A stretch of 64,000 bases of DNA, from assembly GCA_004134995.1 (NCBI GenBank), contig REGP01000001.1, forward strand, positions 1,054,001 to 1,118,000. Reading direction: 5' to 3'. The notes below the pieces were generated by a model. The model worked only from the letters and a program-made list of their open reading frames with translations, was not told where the DNA came from and made no database searches. The DNA is from Oxalobacteraceae bacterium CAVE-383 (GTDB taxonomy: Bacteria; Pseudomonadota; Gammaproteobacteria; Burkholderiales; Burkholderiaceae_D). The translations under genes were made by a program, and so were the position numbers. Below are positions 36,463 through 47,886 of the stretch, piece after piece. Position 1 is the stretch's first letter. Each line of letters starts with the position of its first letter.

Positions 36463-38001
36463 ATGAATCCAGAACGCATTTCCAGCATCGGCGCCGCGGC
36501 GGAACTGAACGCGGCGTTGGGCAATCGCTTCGCCGAATTGCCGCCCGCCTTTTTCACCCGATTGCAGCCCACGCCGCTGCCAGCCCCGTATCCCGTCGCA
36601 TTCAGCGCGCCGGCCGCGGCCATGATCGGCCTTGCCTCCGACGCCATGGACGACCAGTCCTTGCTGGAAACGCTTGCCGGAAACCGGGTTCTGGAGGCGT
36701 CGAAACCGCTGGCCGCGGTCTATTCCGGCCATCAATTCGGCGTTTGGGCCGGCCAACTCGGCGACGGCCGCGCCATACTGCTCGGCGATGTTGCCGCGGC
36801 GGCCGATACCGCAACGCACGAAGCCGGCGGCATAGAGGGCGGCCGCATCGAACTGCAATTGAAAGGCGCCGGCCTCACGCCATATTCACGCATGGGCGAC
36901 GGCCGCGCCGTGCTGCGTTCATCGATCCGTGAGTTCCTCTGCTCGGAAGCGATGGCCGCGCTCGGGATCCCCACCACGCGCGCCTTGTCCGTGGTCGGTT
37001 CGGATGCGCTGGTCATGCGCGAAACGCCGGAAACCTCCGCGGTCGTGCTGCGCATGGCGCCGAGCTTCATCCGTTTCGGTTCATTCGAACATTGGTACTA
37101 CAAGGGCGACCACGCGACACTGAAGATTCTGGCCGATACCGTCCTCGCCCAGTTTTATCCGGCCTTGCAGGGGGCTGAAAATCCCTATCAGGCTCTGCTG
37201 GCCGAAGTCACGCGGCGCACCGCCGAACTGGTGGCCCAGTGGCAGGCGGTGGGCTTCATGCACGGCGTCCTGAATACCGACAATATGTCCATCCTCGGGC
37301 TGACCCTGGATTACGGCCCGTTCGGCTTCATGGAGGCCTTCGATCCGCGCCATATCTGCAATCACACCGATCAGCAGGGCCGCTATTCATACGCCAATCA
37401 GCCGCAAATCGGCGAATGGAACTGCTATGCGCTGGGCCAGACATTGCTGCCGCTGATCGGCGACGTCGATGCGACCAAGGCCGCCCTGGCTGCTTACCAG
37501 CCGGCCTTCGCCGCAAAAAGGGATGCGCTGCTGCATGCCAAGCTGGGGCTGCAGACCCGCCTGCAGGAAGACGGCGCGCTGTTCGACGCCCTGTTCAGCA
37601 TCCTGCAGGGCGTCGATTTCACGCTGTTCTTCCGCCGCCTCGGCGAACTGCGCACGCGGCCGGCGGCGCCTTTCGAACAGGCCGATGCGCCCTTGCGCGA
37701 TCTGTTTATCGATCGCGCGGCATTCGATGGCTGGGCGGGGCGCTACCGCACGCGGCTGGAAACGGAAAACAGCGACGATGCCGTCCGCCGTCTTGCAATG
37801 CACGCAGTCAACCCCAAATACGTGCTTCGGAATTATCTGGCGCAAAATGCAATCGAGCGGGCCCAGGCCAAGGATTTTTCGGAATTGGCGCGCTTGCAGC
37901 AGGTTCTGCAAAAACCATTCGACGAGCAGCCGGAATTCGCGCACTATGCTGCCCTGCCGCCCGATTGGGCCAGCCATCTTGAAGTCAGCTGTTCTTCCTG
38001 A
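36463..38001 (+). CDS. selO: Protein adenylyltransferase SelO (YdiU)
   Basis: The 512-residue pseudokinase-fold enzyme transfers AMP to serine, threonine or tyrosine of target proteins. Conserved segments: '[19 protein letters not shown]', '[19 protein letters not shown]', '[20 protein letters not shown]' and '[11 protein letters not shown]'. It ends in SCSS, with the C-terminal cysteine that corresponds to selenocysteine in animal homologues. It is followed after 26 bp by msrB, matching the link of SelO to oxidative stress. The longer open frame upstream lacks a start with a ribosome binding site. Confidence 0.95.
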   Translation: MNPERISSIGAAAELNAALGNRFAELPPAFFTRLQPTPLPAPYPVAFSAPAAAMIGLASDAMDDQSLLETLAGNRVLEASKPLAAVYSGHQFGVWAGQLGDGRAILLGDVAAAADTATHEAGGIEGGRIELQLKGAGLTPYSRMGDGRAVLRSSIREFLCSEAMAALGIPTTRALSVVGSDALVMRETPETSAVVLRMAPSFIRFGSFEHWYYKGDHATLKILADTVLAQFYPALQGAENPYQALLAEVTRRTAELVAQWQAVGFMHGVLNTDNMSILGLTLDYGPFGFMEAFDPRHICNHTDQQGRYSYANQPQIGEWNCYALGQTLLPLIGDVDATKAALAAYQPAFAAKRDALLHAKLGLQTRLQEDGALFDALFSILQGVDFTLFFRRLGELRTRPAAPFEQADAPLRDLFIDRAAFDGWAGRYRTRLETENSDDAVRRLAMHAVNPKYVLRNYLAQNAIERAQAKDFSELARLQQVLQKPFDEQPEFAHYAALPPDWASHLEVSCSS

Positions 38002-38027
38002 ATCGCCATTTTTACAGGAGCAAGAAA

Positions 38028-38063
38028 ATGGACAAAGAAATGGACAAAGAAATGGATAAAGCC
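38028..38063 (+). repeat. 12-bp tandem repeat containing the msrB start codon
   Basis: ATGGACAAAGAA occurs twice and is followed by a third, slightly changed unit (ATGGATAAAGCC). Each unit keeps the reading frame and carries a possible start codon, so slippage would alter spacing to the ribosome binding site and the N-terminus length without breaking the gene. Confidence 0.75.
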
Positions 38064-38459
38064 ACTTCCGCCAAAGTCACGAAAACCGATGCCGAATGGC
38101 GCGCGCAGCTCGATCCGATGGAATACCAGGTGACCCGGCATGCCGCGACCGAACGCGCCTTCACCGGCCGCTATTGGGATCATCACCAGGCAGGTATTTA
38201 TACTTGCGTCTGCTGCAATACGCCGTTATTCGCGTCGGACGCCAAATTCGATTCAGGCTGCGGCTGGCCCAGCTATTTCAAGGCGCTCAATCCGGATAAC
38301 GTGCGCGAAATAGTCGACCGCACGCATGGCATGATCCGCACCGAAATCGTCTGCAACGTCTGCGACGCGCATCTGGGCCATGTCTTTCCGGACGGGCCGC
38401 CGCCGACCGGCTTGCGCTATTGCATCAATTCGGCGTCGCTGCGTTTTGATCCGGCCTAA
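38028..38459 (+). CDS. msrB: Peptide-methionine (R)-S-oxide reductase MsrB
   Basis: The 143-residue enzyme reduces methionine-R-sulfoxide in proteins. The catalytic cysteine is C132 ([11 protein letters not shown]), and the zinc-binding pairs are C60/C63 and C109/C112. The N-terminus reads [11 protein letters not shown], from a 12-bp tandem repeat that offers three start codons (38028, 38040, 38052); AGGAG is best placed for the first. No signal peptide, so cytoplasmic. It likely shares a transcript with selO. Confidence 0.95.
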   Translation: MDKEMDKEMDKATSAKVTKTDAEWRAQLDPMEYQVTRHAATERAFTGRYWDHHQAGIYTCVCCNTPLFASDAKFDSGCGWPSYFKALNPDNVREIVDRTHGMIRTEIVCNVCDAHLGHVFPDGPPPTGLRYCINSASLRFDPA

Positions 38460-38497
38460 CAAGAAATACTTTTAAAAAGCATTACAGGAAGCAATCC

Positions 38498-39118
38498 ATG
38501 AAATTTTTATTCGACCTGTTCCCGGTGCTGCTGTTTTTCAGCGTCTTCAAGTGGGCCGAAGGCCATGCCGGCGCCGCCCAGGATTTTGTCTCGCATTACC
38601 TGTCGGGCCTGGTGGCCGGCGGCGCGGTCGGACCGGACCAGGCGCCCATTCTGCTGGCAACGGCCGTGGCGATTATCGCCACGCTGTGCCAGATCGGCTA
38701 TCTGCTCGCACGCCGGCGCAAGGTCGATACGATGCTGTGGATTTCACTGGCCATCATCGTGCTGTTCGGCGGCGCCACCATCTATTTCCATGACGAGACC
38801 TTCATCAAATGGAAGCCCACGGTGCTGTACTGGTGTTTCGCGGCCGTGTTGCTGGTCAGCCAGGTGTTCATGAGAAAAAACCTGATCCGCGCCATGATGG
38901 AAAAGCAAATGATCCTGCCGGATCAGCTGTGGGCCCGCGTGGGCCTGGCCTGGGCCGGGTTCTTTGCGGCAATGGGCGTGCTGAATCTGTACGTCGCCTT
39001 CAACTACAGCACCGATCAATGGGTCACCTTCAAGATGTTCGGCGCCACGGGATTGATGTTTGCCTTTATCGTCGGGCAAAGCCTGCTGCTGTCCAAATAC
39101 ATCAAGGAACCCGAATGA
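38498..39118 (+). CDS. yciB: Inner-membrane septation-related protein YciB
   Basis: The 206-residue integral membrane protein has about five hydrophobic helices and the family start '[20 protein letters not shown]'; '[14 protein letters not shown]' is another conserved segment. YciB (IspZ/septation protein A) is linked to cell envelope integrity and division. The stop codon overlaps the bolA start (ATGA). The order yciB-bolA-peptidylprolyl isomerase is common in betaproteobacteria. It is a little longer than E. coli YciB because of a loop near residues 35-50. Confidence 0.93.
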   Translation: MKFLFDLFPVLLFFSVFKWAEGHAGAAQDFVSHYLSGLVAGGAVGPDQAPILLATAVAIIATLCQIGYLLARRRKVDTMLWISLAIIVLFGGATIYFHDETFIKWKPTVLYWCFAAVLLVSQVFMRKNLIRAMMEKQMILPDQLWARVGLAWAGFFAAMGVLNLYVAFNYSTDQWVTFKMFGATGLMFAFIVGQSLLLSKYIKEPE

Positions 39119-39393
39119 GCCGCCCCGACGCCACCGCCATCGAACAGCGCTTGCGCGAAACTTTTGCGCCGACGCGCTGTCTCGTGGAGGATGAATCCGC
39201 GCAGCACGCCGGCCATGCCGGAGCGGCCAGCGGCGGCGGCCATTACCGCATCGAGCTGATTTCCACCGTTTTCGAGGGCAAAAACCGCTTGGCCCGGCAT
39301 CGTCTGGTGTATGATTGCCTCAACGATATGATGCAGCGTGATATTCATGCGCTGGCCATCGTTGCCAGGACGCCGTCCGAAACAGGCGCCTGA
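39115..39393 (+). CDS. bolA: BolA family protein
   Basis: The 92-residue protein has the BolA fold: '[21 protein letters not shown]', then '[20 protein letters not shown]' and the conserved 'RHRLVYDCL' with the invariant histidine that coordinates Fe-S clusters with monothiol glutaredoxins. A Gly/Ala/His-rich insertion ([13 protein letters not shown]) between strands is somewhat longer than usual. Translation is coupled to yciB by the ATGA overlap. The longer in-frame extension lies inside yciB and is not coding. Confidence 0.9.
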   Translation: MSRPDATAIEQRLRETFAPTRCLVEDESAQHAGHAGAASGGGHYRIELISTVFEGKNRLARHRLVYDCLNDMMQRDIHALAIVARTPSETGA

Positions 39394-39474
39394 CGATTAT
39401 TTACCCTATTTTTTCCCTCTAAGCTTTTCAATATATTTTCATATTTTTTCCCCACTCCCTCTTAGGATCGAATA

Positions 39475-40263
39475 ATGACATTTAAACCCGCTAAAGCGCT
39501 GGTTGCGCCTCTTTTTGCATTGATGGCCATCGCCGCTATTCCGGCAATGGCGCAGAGTATCGCCCGGGTCAACGGCAAGCCGATACCGACGGCGCGCGCC
39601 GATGCGCTGGTCAAACAGCTGGCATCCCAAGGCCAGGCCGATACGCCGCAATTGCGCGCAGCCGTCAAGCAGGAATTGATCAATCGCGAAGTTCTGATGC
39701 AGGAAGCCGACAAGCAGGGCCTGAGCAATACGGCGGACGTCAAGGCGCAGATGGAACAGGCCCGTCAGATGATCGTGATCCGTTCGCTGATCGCCGATTT
39801 CGGCAAGAAGCACCCAATCACCGATAGCGACATCAAGGCCGAATACGACAAGTTCAAGGCCACCACCGGCGACAAGGAATATCACGTGCATCACATCCTG
39901 GTCGAAACCGAAGACCAGGCCAAGGCCATCATCGCCAAGCTGAAAGCCGGCACCAAGTTCGAAGATCTGGCCAAGCAATCGAAGGATCCCGGCTCCGCTG
40001 CCAACGGCGGCGATCTGGACTGGGCCACGCCGGCCGCATTCGTCAAGCCGTTCTCCGATGCAATGGTTGCGCTGAAAAAAGGCGATATCACCGATACGCC
40101 TGTGAAAACGCAATTCGGCTACCACGTGATTCGCCTGGACGACGTCCGTGCCGCCAAGGTGCCGACACTGGAAGAGCTGAAGCCGCAAATCACCGAAGCC
40201 CTGCAACAACGCAAGATCCAGGAATATCAGGAAAGCCTGCTCTCCAAGGCAAAGATAGAGTAA
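39475..40263 (+). CDS. Periplasmic parvulin-type peptidylprolyl isomerase
   Basis: The 262-residue protein has a signal peptide (LVAPLFALMAIAAIPAMA, then QSIARVNG), a SurA/PrsA-like N-terminal helical part, and one parvulin domain at about residues 135-230 (YHVHHILVETEDQAKAIIAK ... QFGYHVIRLDD). It should assist folding of exported proteins. An AT-rich stretch of 80 bp after bolA may hold its own promoter. The gene is followed by two consecutive hairpins. Confidence 0.92.
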   Translation: MTFKPAKALVAPLFALMAIAAIPAMAQSIARVNGKPIPTARADALVKQLASQGQADTPQLRAAVKQELINREVLMQEADKQGLSNTADVKAQMEQARQMIVIRSLIADFGKKHPITDSDIKAEYDKFKATTGDKEYHVHHILVETEDQAKAIIAKLKAGTKFEDLAKQSKDPGSAANGGDLDWATPAAFVKPFSDAMVALKKGDITDTPVKTQFGYHVIRLDDVRAAKVPTLEELKPQITEALQQRKIQEYQESLLSKAKIE

Positions 40264-40290
40264 TTGCTCTGACGTCTTCGCAGTTCCTTG

Positions 40291-40317
40291 TTCGCCGCCG
40301 GCCAGGCTGGCGGCGAA
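40291..40317 (+). terminator. First of two tandem hairpins after the isomerase gene
   Basis: A perfect 9-bp stem (TTCGCCGCC / GGCGGCGAA) with a nine-base loop is followed after two bases by a run of A rather than T. It may aid RNA stability or act together with the next hairpin. Confidence 0.6.
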
Positions 40318-40320
40318 TCA

Positions 40321-40358
40321 AAAAAAATCCATGCGATTTGCGTCGCATGGATTTTTTT
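40321..40358. terminator. Strong bidirectional terminator
   Basis: A perfect 16-bp inverted repeat, AAAAAAATCCATGCGA and TCGCATGGATTTTTTT, with loop TTTGCG. A-run on one side and T-run on the other allow termination of both the isomerase operon and the convergent chemoreceptor gene. Confidence 0.93.
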
Positions 40359-40393
40359 TAGGCCCGCTCTACTTTCCAAACTCTGCTTCCGAT

Positions 40394-42430
40394 CTAAAAC
40401 TCTTCCCAATCCGCCGCATTTTCCGATGCCGGTTTCGACACCTGCTTTGTCGCTTTAGGCGCCGATGCCGGTTCCGCCATCGTCTTCGGCGTCTGTACGG
40501 TTTTCACTGTGCGCGCAACCGCCGTTGTCTTGACCGCAGGCCGCTGCGCCGGACCGGCGGCAGCTCCTGCATTCAAGGCCGGCGCCCGAGGCGGCGCCGC
40601 CACGGCAAGCCCCGGCGACGGCGCGGCCGCGTGCTCATCGTCAAGCCGGAAACCAGCCACCACGTGGGCCAGGCCGACAGCCTGCTCCTGCAGCGATGCC
40701 GCCGCGGCTGCGGCCTGTTCCACCAGCGCCGCATTTTGCTGCGTGGCTTCATCCATCTGGACAATGGCGCGGTTGACCTCTTCGATGCCGGAGCTCTGCT
40801 CCTGGCCGGCCGCGCTGATTTCGCTGACGATATCGGTCACGCGTTTGACGCTGCTGACGATCTCGCCCATGGTGCCGCCGGCCTGGCCGACCAGCTTGCT
40901 GCCGATTTCCACTTTTTCAACCGAATCGCTGATCAGCGCATTGATCTCCTTGGCCGCAGCGGCCGAACGCTGCGCCAGGCTGCGCACTTCGGAGGCGACC
41001 ACGGCAAAGCCGCGGCCCTGCTCGCCCGCTCGTGCCGCTTCCACCGCCGCGTTCAAGGCGAGAATATTGGTCTGGAACGCAATCCCGTCGATCACGCTGA
41101 TGATCTCGACGATCTTTTTCGACGAATCGTTGATGGCGCTCATGGTGTCGACCACCTGGCCGACCACGCTGCCGCCTTCGGTGGCGATGGTCGACGCGGA
41201 AATCGCCAATTGGCTGGCGGCGCGCGCATTATCCGCATTTTGCTTGACCGTTGAAGTCAGCTGCTCCATCGCGGACGCGGTTTCTTCCAGCGAACCGGCC
41301 TGCTGTTCAGTGCGATTGGACAAATCCAGATTGCCGACCGCGATTTCGTTGGACGATACTTTGACCGATTCGCTGGCCTGCCGGATCTCGCGCAGCACCG
41401 AGGCAATCTTGTCGGTGAACCGATTGAATGCGCCGGCGATCTGCGCCAGCTCATCCTTGCCCTCGGCGCTGAGCCGCCGCGTCAGATCGCCATCGCCCGA
41501 GGAAATATCTTCCAGCGCATCGCGCACCAGCTTCAGGCGATGCAGAATGCCGGTGATCGCCGCCGTCAGCAGAAATGCCGCGATCAGGATCATCGCGATG
41601 GTCGCCGTCGCCGAAACCTTGATGACCGAATTGATGGAAGCGGTCGCTTCGGCGCGATCCAGGCAAAGCACCAGGAACCAGTCGGAACCGGCTACCTGTT
41701 TGACGAACAGCATATCGTCCTTGCCGGCGATGCGCGCCGAGCCGCCTTGCTTCTTCTGTTCCAGATCGAGCAGCATGGCCGCCGACAGGCTTGGGTCGAC
41801 TTCGGAAACCTGCTTGAGCGCCAACTCCTGTTTCGGATGCGTGATGACAATGCCGCTGCGGTCGATCAGGAAGGCATAGCTGGAAGGCGTCGGTTTGATC
41901 GAGGTCACATTGCGCACCACATTGTCCAATTGGACATCGGCGCCGACCACGGCGGTGGCGGCGCCCTTGGGGCCGATCGGCTCGGCGAAAGTGACGACCA
42001 GTTTTTTCGTGGTCGCATCGGCATACGGCAGGGTCAGCACGGCCGTGCCGGCCTGGTCGGCCTGGATATACCAGGGACGCTTGGATGCAACGTAACCTTC
42101 CGGCATCGGATGCACAAAAAATCCCGGCGTGCCGGGTACGCCGATATAGGCATCATCGAAAGAGCCGGCCGCCATTGCGGCCTTGACGAACGGCAATGGA
42201 TCGCTTTGATCGACCGCCAGTTTCATGGAAGATGCGATGGTCCGCTTGGCGCGCAGCCATTCGGAAATATTATCGGCCCGGCTATCGGCCAACTGCCCCA
42301 TTTCTTCATCAAGCGCCTGGTAGGTATCGCTTCTGACCTTGAGAAAGTTGGCGCCTGTCAACACCAGCATCGCCAATGCCACGATGGCGACGCAAATAAC
42401 AATCAAACGCATACGAATAGATGAAAACAT
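40394..42430 (-). CDS. Methyl-accepting chemotaxis protein with Cache sensor and CheR-binding tail
   Basis: The 678-residue chemoreceptor has a first membrane helix ([19 protein letters not shown]), a periplasmic dCache domain ('RPWYIQAD', '[18 protein letters not shown]'), a second membrane helix, HAMP, and a signalling domain with the conserved hairpin '[20 protein letters not shown]'. It ends in an Ala/Pro/Lys linker and the pentapeptide DWEEF, a CheR/CheB-docking motif of the NWETF type. Cache domains of this form often bind amino acids or organic acids. AAGGGGAA before the ATG fixes the start. It is divergent from cheV. Confidence 0.95.
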   Translation of the reverse strand: MFSSIRMRLIVICVAIVALAMLVLTGANFLKVRSDTYQALDEEMGQLADSRADNISEWLRAKRTIASSMKLAVDQSDPLPFVKAAMAAGSFDDAYIGVPGTPGFFVHPMPEGYVASKRPWYIQADQAGTAVLTLPYADATTKKLVVTFAEPIGPKGAATAVVGADVQLDNVVRNVTSIKPTPSSYAFLIDRSGIVITHPKQELALKQVSEVDPSLSAAMLLDLEQKKQGGSARIAGKDDMLFVKQVAGSDWFLVLCLDRAEATASINSVIKVSATATIAMILIAAFLLTAAITGILHRLKLVRDALEDISSGDGDLTRRLSAEGKDELAQIAGAFNRFTDKIASVLREIRQASESVKVSSNEIAVGNLDLSNRTEQQAGSLEETASAMEQLTSTVKQNADNARAASQLAISASTIATEGGSVVGQVVDTMSAINDSSKKIVEIISVIDGIAFQTNILALNAAVEAARAGEQGRGFAVVASEVRSLAQRSAAAAKEINALISDSVEKVEIGSKLVGQAGGTMGEIVSSVKRVTDIVSEISAAGQEQSSGIEEVNRAIVQMDEATQQNAALVEQAAAAAASLQEQAVGLAHVVAGFRLDDEHAAAPSPGLAVAAPPRAPALNAGAAAGPAQRPAVKTTAVARTVKTVQTPKTMAEPASAPKATKQVSKPASENAADWEEF

Positions 42431-42710
42431 GAGATTCCCCTTTGGAAGACACATACTTTTCTAATGCTTTATGGTGTTCGCCGTTATCTTCTTCGTCTCT
42501 ATTGATATTTGTTTGGACAATATAGCGACAAATCCGGAGGAAAGATTATTTATTGCATTATTTATTTCACGCGCTCGGCCGTCGGTGCTAATCTGTATTG
42601 CAGCGGAACAGCCCCAACAAAAAATATTTCCGCATCACAACACACGCTCTCCGCAGATGTTTTACCGCTACACCATACCAACCGATTGCGTTGCTAAATA
42701 AGGGGGAGCC

Positions 42711-43667
42711 ATGAGCACAGTCATGCAGGAAGTCGATGAGCGCACCAATCTGACTGCCAACAATAAATTCGAACTGCTGCTGTTTCGTCTCGGACAAGAC
42801 GCCAATTCCGATCATCGCGAACTGTTCGGCATCAATGTTTTCAAGGTCCGCGAAATCATGGTCATGCCGACCGTCACATCGGTTGCCGGCGCGCCGCCCC
42901 ACATGATGGGCGTCACCAATATTCGCGGCCAGATCATTCCCGTCATCAATCTGGCAGGCGCGGTCGGATGTTCGCCCACCAATGGTTTGAATATTTTGAT
43001 GGTGACGGAATATGCACGTTCGACGCAGGGTTTCGCGGTGGAGGAAGTCGACGAAATCGTGCGGCTCGACTGGAGCCAGGTGTTGTCGGCCGAAGCCAGC
43101 AATGCGGGCGGCATGGTGACCAGCATCGCGCGCCTGGACGGCGACGTGCACAACACGCGCCTGGCCCAGGTGCTGGACGTTGAAAAAATCCTGCGCGACG
43201 TGCTCCCGGGCGACGAGCCGGTGATTACGCCGGAAACGGTCGGCGCTCATTTCACCCTGCCCGCGGGTACGCAGATTCTGGCGGCCGACGACTCGCCGCT
43301 GGCGCGCATGCTGATCACCAAGGGACTGGATGCGATGGGTACGCCCTTCGTGATGACCAAGTCCGGCAAGGAAGCCTGGGACAAGCTGCAAAGCATTGCC
43401 GACACCGCGAGTGCCGAAGGCAAGAAAGTGAAAGACAAGATCTCGCTGGTGCTGACCGATCTTGAAATGCCGGAAATGGACGGCTTCACGCTCACGCGCA
43501 AAATCAAGCAGGACGCACGCTTCGAAGGCATTCCGGTCGTAATCCATTCCTCGCTATCCGGTTCGGCCAATGAGGATCACGTCAAGAGCGTGGGCGCCGA
43601 TGCCTACGTCGCGAAATTCCTGGCCGAAGATCTGGCGGCGACCATCCGCCGGGTTTTACATCAATAA
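42711..43667 (+). CDS. cheV: Chemotaxis coupling protein CheV
   Basis: The 318-residue protein joins a CheW-like domain (FGINVFKVREIMVMP ... VTNIRGQIIPVINL) to a C-terminal receiver domain with acidic cluster DD at about residues 196-197 and phospho-acceptor D250 (LTDLEMPEMDG). CheV couples receptors to CheA and adapts through phosphorylation. GGGGGAG before the ATG is a strong ribosome binding site. It is divergent from the adjacent chemoreceptor, suggesting a functional pair; no other che genes lie in the window. It is followed by a strong terminator. Confidence 0.95.
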   Translation: MSTVMQEVDERTNLTANNKFELLLFRLGQDANSDHRELFGINVFKVREIMVMPTVTSVAGAPPHMMGVTNIRGQIIPVINLAGAVGCSPTNGLNILMVTEYARSTQGFAVEEVDEIVRLDWSQVLSAEASNAGGMVTSIARLDGDVHNTRLAQVLDVEKILRDVLPGDEPVITPETVGAHFTLPAGTQILAADDSPLARMLITKGLDAMGTPFVMTKSGKEAWDKLQSIADTASAEGKKVKDKISLVLTDLEMPEMDGFTLTRKIKQDARFEGIPVVIHSSLSGSANEDHVKSVGADAYVAKFLAEDLAATIRRVLHQ

Positions 43668-43693
43668 ATCGGCAAACGCGTAAGCCATAAAAT

Positions 43694-43729
43694 AAAAAAG
43701 CCTGCCGTCAAAAACGGCAGGCTTTTTTT
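43694..43729. terminator. Bidirectional terminator between cheV and purL
   Basis: The perfect stem AGCCTGCCGT / ACGGCAGGCT with loop CAAAA is flanked by A and T runs, placed between two convergent genes. Confidence 0.93.
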
Positions 43730-43746
43730 GCGGTTGCGGATCCGGC

Positions 43747-46700
43747 TTAGCCGATCCATTTCCGCGCATTGCGGAACATCCGCATCCATGGCGAATCCTC
43801 GCCCGCGTCATCCGGATGCCAGGATTGCAATACGCTGCGGAATACCCGTTCGCCATGCGGCATCAATGCCGTGCAGCGGCCGTCCGGCGTGGTCACGGAA
43901 GTAATGCCGCCGGGCGAGCCGTTCGGATTATAGGGATAGGCTTCGGTGGCCGCGCCACGATGATCGACAAAGCGCATCGCCACGATCGCCTGGTCGCGAT
44001 CGCCGGTCTGCGAGAAATCCGCATAGCCTTCGCCATGCGCGACCACGATCGGCGCCCGAGAACCGGCCATGCCCTGCAGGAAAATCGACGGCGAATCGGT
44101 CACTTCAACCATCACGAAACGCGCTTCGAATTGCTCCGATTTGTTGCGCGTGAATTTCGGCCATGCCTGGGCGCCCGGAATAATCGATTTCAGATTGCTC
44201 AACATCTGGCAGCCATTGCAGATGCCCAGCGAGAAGGTGTCGTCGCGCTGGAAGAACTGCGCGAACTGCCGCTGCATCGCCTCGTTGAACAGAATGGTTT
44301 TGGCCCAGCCTTCGCCGGCCCCGAGCACGTCGCCATAGGAAAAACCGCCGACCGCGATCAGTCCCTTGAAATCGTCCAGCCGCGCGCGGCCCGCGATCAG
44401 ATCGCTCATATGCACATCGACCGCGGCAAAGCCCGCCTTGTGCATGCCGTATGCGGTTTCAACGTGCGAATTGACGCCCTGCTCGCGCAGGATCGCCACG
44501 CGCGGACGGGCGCCGCTGTTGATATAGGGCGCGGCGATATCCTGCTGCGGGTCGAAGCTCAGCATTTGCGACAGGCCGGGATCGGCGGTATCGAGGATGT
44601 TGTCGTATTCGGCGTCGGCGCAGGCCGGATTGTCGCGCAGCCGCGCGATGCGCCAGCTGGTTTCGCTCCACAGGCGCTGCAGAGCGGCCCGCGGCTGGCT
44701 GTAGATGGTTTTGGTGTCGCGCGCGAATTCGATGACGTCGCGGCTGTTCGGCTTGCCGATGATATGGCTGCAGGCGCCCAGATCGTATTCGCGCAGCACG
44801 TTCATGACGTCCGATTTTTCTTCCGCGCGCACCTGGATCACCGCGCCCAGTTCTTCATTGAACAAGGCCGCCAGCGTTGCTTCGTTGCGGCGCTCGGACA
44901 CTTGCGCGGTCCAGTTCTTGGCATCGCCCCAATCGGCGCCATGGCCGCTTTCCATCGCCAGGATATCCAGATTCAGCGACACGCCGGCATGGCCCGCAAA
45001 CGCCATTTCGCACAATGTCACGAACAGGCCGCCGTCGGAACGGTCATGGTAGGCCAGCAGTTTGCCTTCGCCGTTGAGACGCTGGATGGCCTTGAAAAAG
45101 CCTTTCAGGTCTTCCGCGCTGTCGATATCCGGCGCGCGATTGCCGAGCTGCTGCATGACATGCGTGAGCACCGAGGCGCCCATGCGGTTCTTGCCGCGGC
45201 CCAGGTCGATCGCGATCAGCACGGTATCGCCGGCATCGGTGCGCAACTGCGGCGTCAGCGTCGCGCGCACATCGCTGACCGGCGAGAAGGCCGACACGAT
45301 CAACGATACCGGCGAAGTCACGGCCTTGGCCTGGCCGGCATCGCTCCAGGTCGTGCGCATCGACAGCGAATCCTTGCCGACCGGAATACTGATGCCCAGC
45401 GCCGGACACAATTCCATGCCGACCGCCTTGACGGTATCGAACAGCGCCGCATCCTGCCCCGGCTGGCCGCAGGCGGCCATCCAGTTGGCGGACAATTTGA
45501 TATCCGAAATATCGGCGATGCTGGCTGCCGCGATATTGGTCAGCGCCTCGCCCACCGCCATGCGGCCGGAAGCGGCGGCGTCGATCACGGCCAGCGGCGT
45601 GCGTTCGCCCATCGCCATGGCTTCGCCGAGATAGCCTTCGAAACTCATGGTGGTCACGGCGCAATCGGCCACCGGCACCTGCCATGGGCCGACCATCTGA
45701 TCGCGCGCCGTGGTGGCGCCGACGCTGCGGTCGCCGATGGTGATCAGGAACGATTTGTTGCCGACGGTCGGCTGGCGCAACACGCGTGAAGCGACTTCGG
45801 CCAGATCCATGCCGGTCAGATCGACCGGCGGGAAAGCCGACGCCGCATGCCGCACGTCGCGATGCATCTTCGGCGGTTTTCCAAGCAGCACATCCATCGG
45901 CATGTCGACCGGCTTGTTGTCGTGCACCGGATCGATGACCTGCAGTTGGCGTTCTTCCGTCGCGGTGCCGACCACCGCGAACAGGCAGCGCTCGCGCAGG
46001 CAAAGATACTGGAACAGGTTCAGATGCTCGGGCGCGATCGCCAGCACATAACGCTCCTGCGATTCGTTGCTCCAGATTTCCTTGGGCGCCATGCCGGATT
46101 CTTCCAGCGGAATCTGGCGCAGATCGAAAATCGCGCCGCGCTTGGCATCGTTGGTGATCTCGGGAAACGCATTCGACAGGCCGCCGGCGCCGACGTCGTG
46201 GATCGACAGGATGGGATTGTGCTCGCCCATCGCCCAGCAGGCATTGATGACTTCCTGCGCGCGCCGCTCCATTTCGGGATTGCCGCGCTGCACCGAATCG
46301 AAATCCAGGTCGGCGGTATTGGCGCCGGTGGCCATCGACGACGCCGCGCTGCCGCCCATGCCGATGCGCATGCCGGGTCCGCCCAACTGGATCAGCAGGC
46401 TACCGACCGGCAAGGCGTTTTTGCTCGTATGCCTGGCCGAAATGCTGCCGATGCCGCCGGCAATCATGATCGGCTTGTGATAACCCTGCACGTTGCCGCC
46501 GACGTTCTGCTCGTAGGCGCGGAAAAAACCGCCCAGATTGGGGCGGCCGAATTCGTTGTTGAATGCAGCGCCGCCGAGCGGACCGTCGATCATGATCTGC
46601 AAGGGCGAAGCGATACGGTCCGGCTTGCCATAGAGCGCCGCATCGGCCTGATCGGCCGCGCGCCCGGCCGGCGGCAGGGTCACATCCCGGGCATTTTCCC

Positions 46701-47778
46701 AAGGCTGGCGCGCCTCCGGCAGATGCAGATTGGAAACGGTGAAACCGGCCAGTCCGGCTTTCGGCTTGGCGCCGCGCCCGGTCGCGCCTTCGTCGCGGAT
46801 CTCGCCGCCGGCGCCTGTAGATGCACCCGGAAACGGCGAAATCGCGGTCGGATGATTATGCGTTTCGACCTTCATCAGAATATGCGTCAGTTCTTCCGAC
46901 GCCTGGTATTCATTGCCGCTGTCGGCGCCGCGCGCATAAAAGCGCATCACGCTCGCGCCTTCGATGATCGATGAATTGTCGCTGTACGCCACCACCGTGC
47001 CGCGCGGCGCCAGTTGATGCGTGTTCTTGATCATGGCGAACAGGGATTTGTCCTGCGCCACGCCGTCGATGGTCCAATCGGCGTTGAAAATCTTGTGGCG
47101 GCAATGCTCGCTGTTGGCCTGCGCGAACATCATCAGCTCGACGTCGGTCGGATTGCGGCCGGCGCGCGTGAATGCATCCACCAGATAATCGATTTCATCT
47201 TCCGACAATGCCAGGCCCAGCGTGCTGTTGGCATCCGCCAGCGCCGCCTTGCCGCCCGCCAGCAGATCGATGAATGCCAGCGGCTTGGCCCGCAGCTCCT
47301 GGAACAGGCCCGCGGCTTCGGTGGCGTTGCGCAAAACGGTTTCGGTCATGCGGTCGTGCAGCAGCGCGCTTACCGCTTGCGCGCTGGCCTCGGACAGGCG
47401 CCGCGCGCCGCCCAACAGGCCGGACTTCACCTGCAGCCGATAACGTACGCCGCGCTCGATGCGCTTGATCTGCGCCAGGCCGCAGTTATGCGCGATATCG
47501 GTCGCCTTGCTGGCCCATGGCGAAATGGTGCCGAAACGCGGAATCACGACAAAATCGTCGCCCTCGCCGGATTGGCCGGCGGCATCGAACACATCGCCAT
47601 AGGTCAGCAATCCGTCCAGGCGCGCGGCGTCGGCCACCGATAATTCGGCAATGCTGTCGACAAAGTGATAGTAGCGCCCGTTGATGCCAGTGATCGAAGC
47701 ATCGATCACTTGCAATTGAGACAACAGGTTTTGGGTACGGAACGCGGAAAGGGCATTGGAGCCCGGCAAAATCAACAT
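43747..47778 (-). CDS. purL: Phosphoribosylformylglycinamidine synthase
   Basis: The 1343-residue single-chain enzyme performs the fourth step of purine synthesis, making FGAM from FGAR, ATP and glutamine. The order is an N-terminal linker, the synthetase domains with '[13 protein letters not shown]' and '[20 protein letters not shown]', and a C-terminal class I glutamine amidotransferase with the nucleophile Cys in '[10 protein letters not shown]' and catalytic His/Glu near 'PHGERVFR'. The length is usual for the large gammaproteobacterial/betaproteobacterial form. It stands alone, flanked by a terminator and a palindromic element. Confidence 0.97.
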   Translation of the reverse strand: MLILPGSNALSAFRTQNLLSQLQVIDASITGINGRYYHFVDSIAELSVADAARLDGLLTYGDVFDAAGQSGEGDDFVVIPRFGTISPWASKATDIAHNCGLAQIKRIERGVRYRLQVKSGLLGGARRLSEASAQAVSALLHDRMTETVLRNATEAAGLFQELRAKPLAFIDLLAGGKAALADANSTLGLALSEDEIDYLVDAFTRAGRNPTDVELMMFAQANSEHCRHKIFNADWTIDGVAQDKSLFAMIKNTHQLAPRGTVVAYSDNSSIIEGASVMRFYARGADSGNEYQASEELTHILMKVETHNHPTAISPFPGASTGAGGEIRDEGATGRGAKPKAGLAGFTVSNLHLPEARQPWENARDVTLPPAGRAADQADAALYGKPDRIASPLQIMIDGPLGGAAFNNEFGRPNLGGFFRAYEQNVGGNVQGYHKPIMIAGGIGSISARHTSKNALPVGSLLIQLGGPGMRIGMGGSAASSMATGANTADLDFDSVQRGNPEMERRAQEVINACWAMGEHNPILSIHDVGAGGLSNAFPEITNDAKRGAIFDLRQIPLEESGMAPKEIWSNESQERYVLAIAPEHLNLFQYLCLRERCLFAVVGTATEERQLQVIDPVHDNKPVDMPMDVLLGKPPKMHRDVRHAASAFPPVDLTGMDLAEVASRVLRQPTVGNKSFLITIGDRSVGATTARDQMVGPWQVPVADCAVTTMSFEGYLGEAMAMGERTPLAVIDAAASGRMAVGEALTNIAAASIADISDIKLSANWMAACGQPGQDAALFDTVKAVGMELCPALGISIPVGKDSLSMRTTWSDAGQAKAVTSPVSLIVSAFSPVSDVRATLTPQLRTDAGDTVLIAIDLGRGKNRMGASVLTHVMQQLGNRAPDIDSAEDLKGFFKAIQRLNGEGKLLAYHDRSDGGLFVTLCEMAFAGHAGVSLNLDILAMESGHGADWGDAKNWTAQVSERRNEATLAALFNEELGAVIQVRAEEKSDVMNVLREYDLGACSHIIGKPNSRDVIEFARDTKTIYSQPRAALQRLWSETSWRIARLRDNPACADAEYDNILDTADPGLSQMLSFDPQQDIAAPYINSGARPRVAILREQGVNSHVETAYGMHKAGFAAVDVHMSDLIAGRARLDDFKGLIAVGGFSYGDVLGAGEGWAKTILFNEAMQRQFAQFFQRDDTFSLGICNGCQMLSNLKSIIPGAQAWPKFTRNKSEQFEARFVMVEVTDSPSIFLQGMAGSRAPIVVAHGEGYADFSQTGDRDQAIVAMRFVDHRGAATEAYPYNPNGSPGGITSVTTPDGRCTALMPHGERVFRSVLQSWHPDDAGEDSPWMRMFRNARKWIG

Positions 47779-47886
47779 GGCGAGATGGGAGTTGAGGCGG
47801 CAAAGCCGGGATTATACCGCGATGCGGGCATAATCATCTGCTTCCGGGGAGGCCAAATGACCAATAATACGGATCGGTCAAGGGGT

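Noticed and set aside
43816..45789. Rightward 657-codon open frame
   Set aside because: Antisense of purL.
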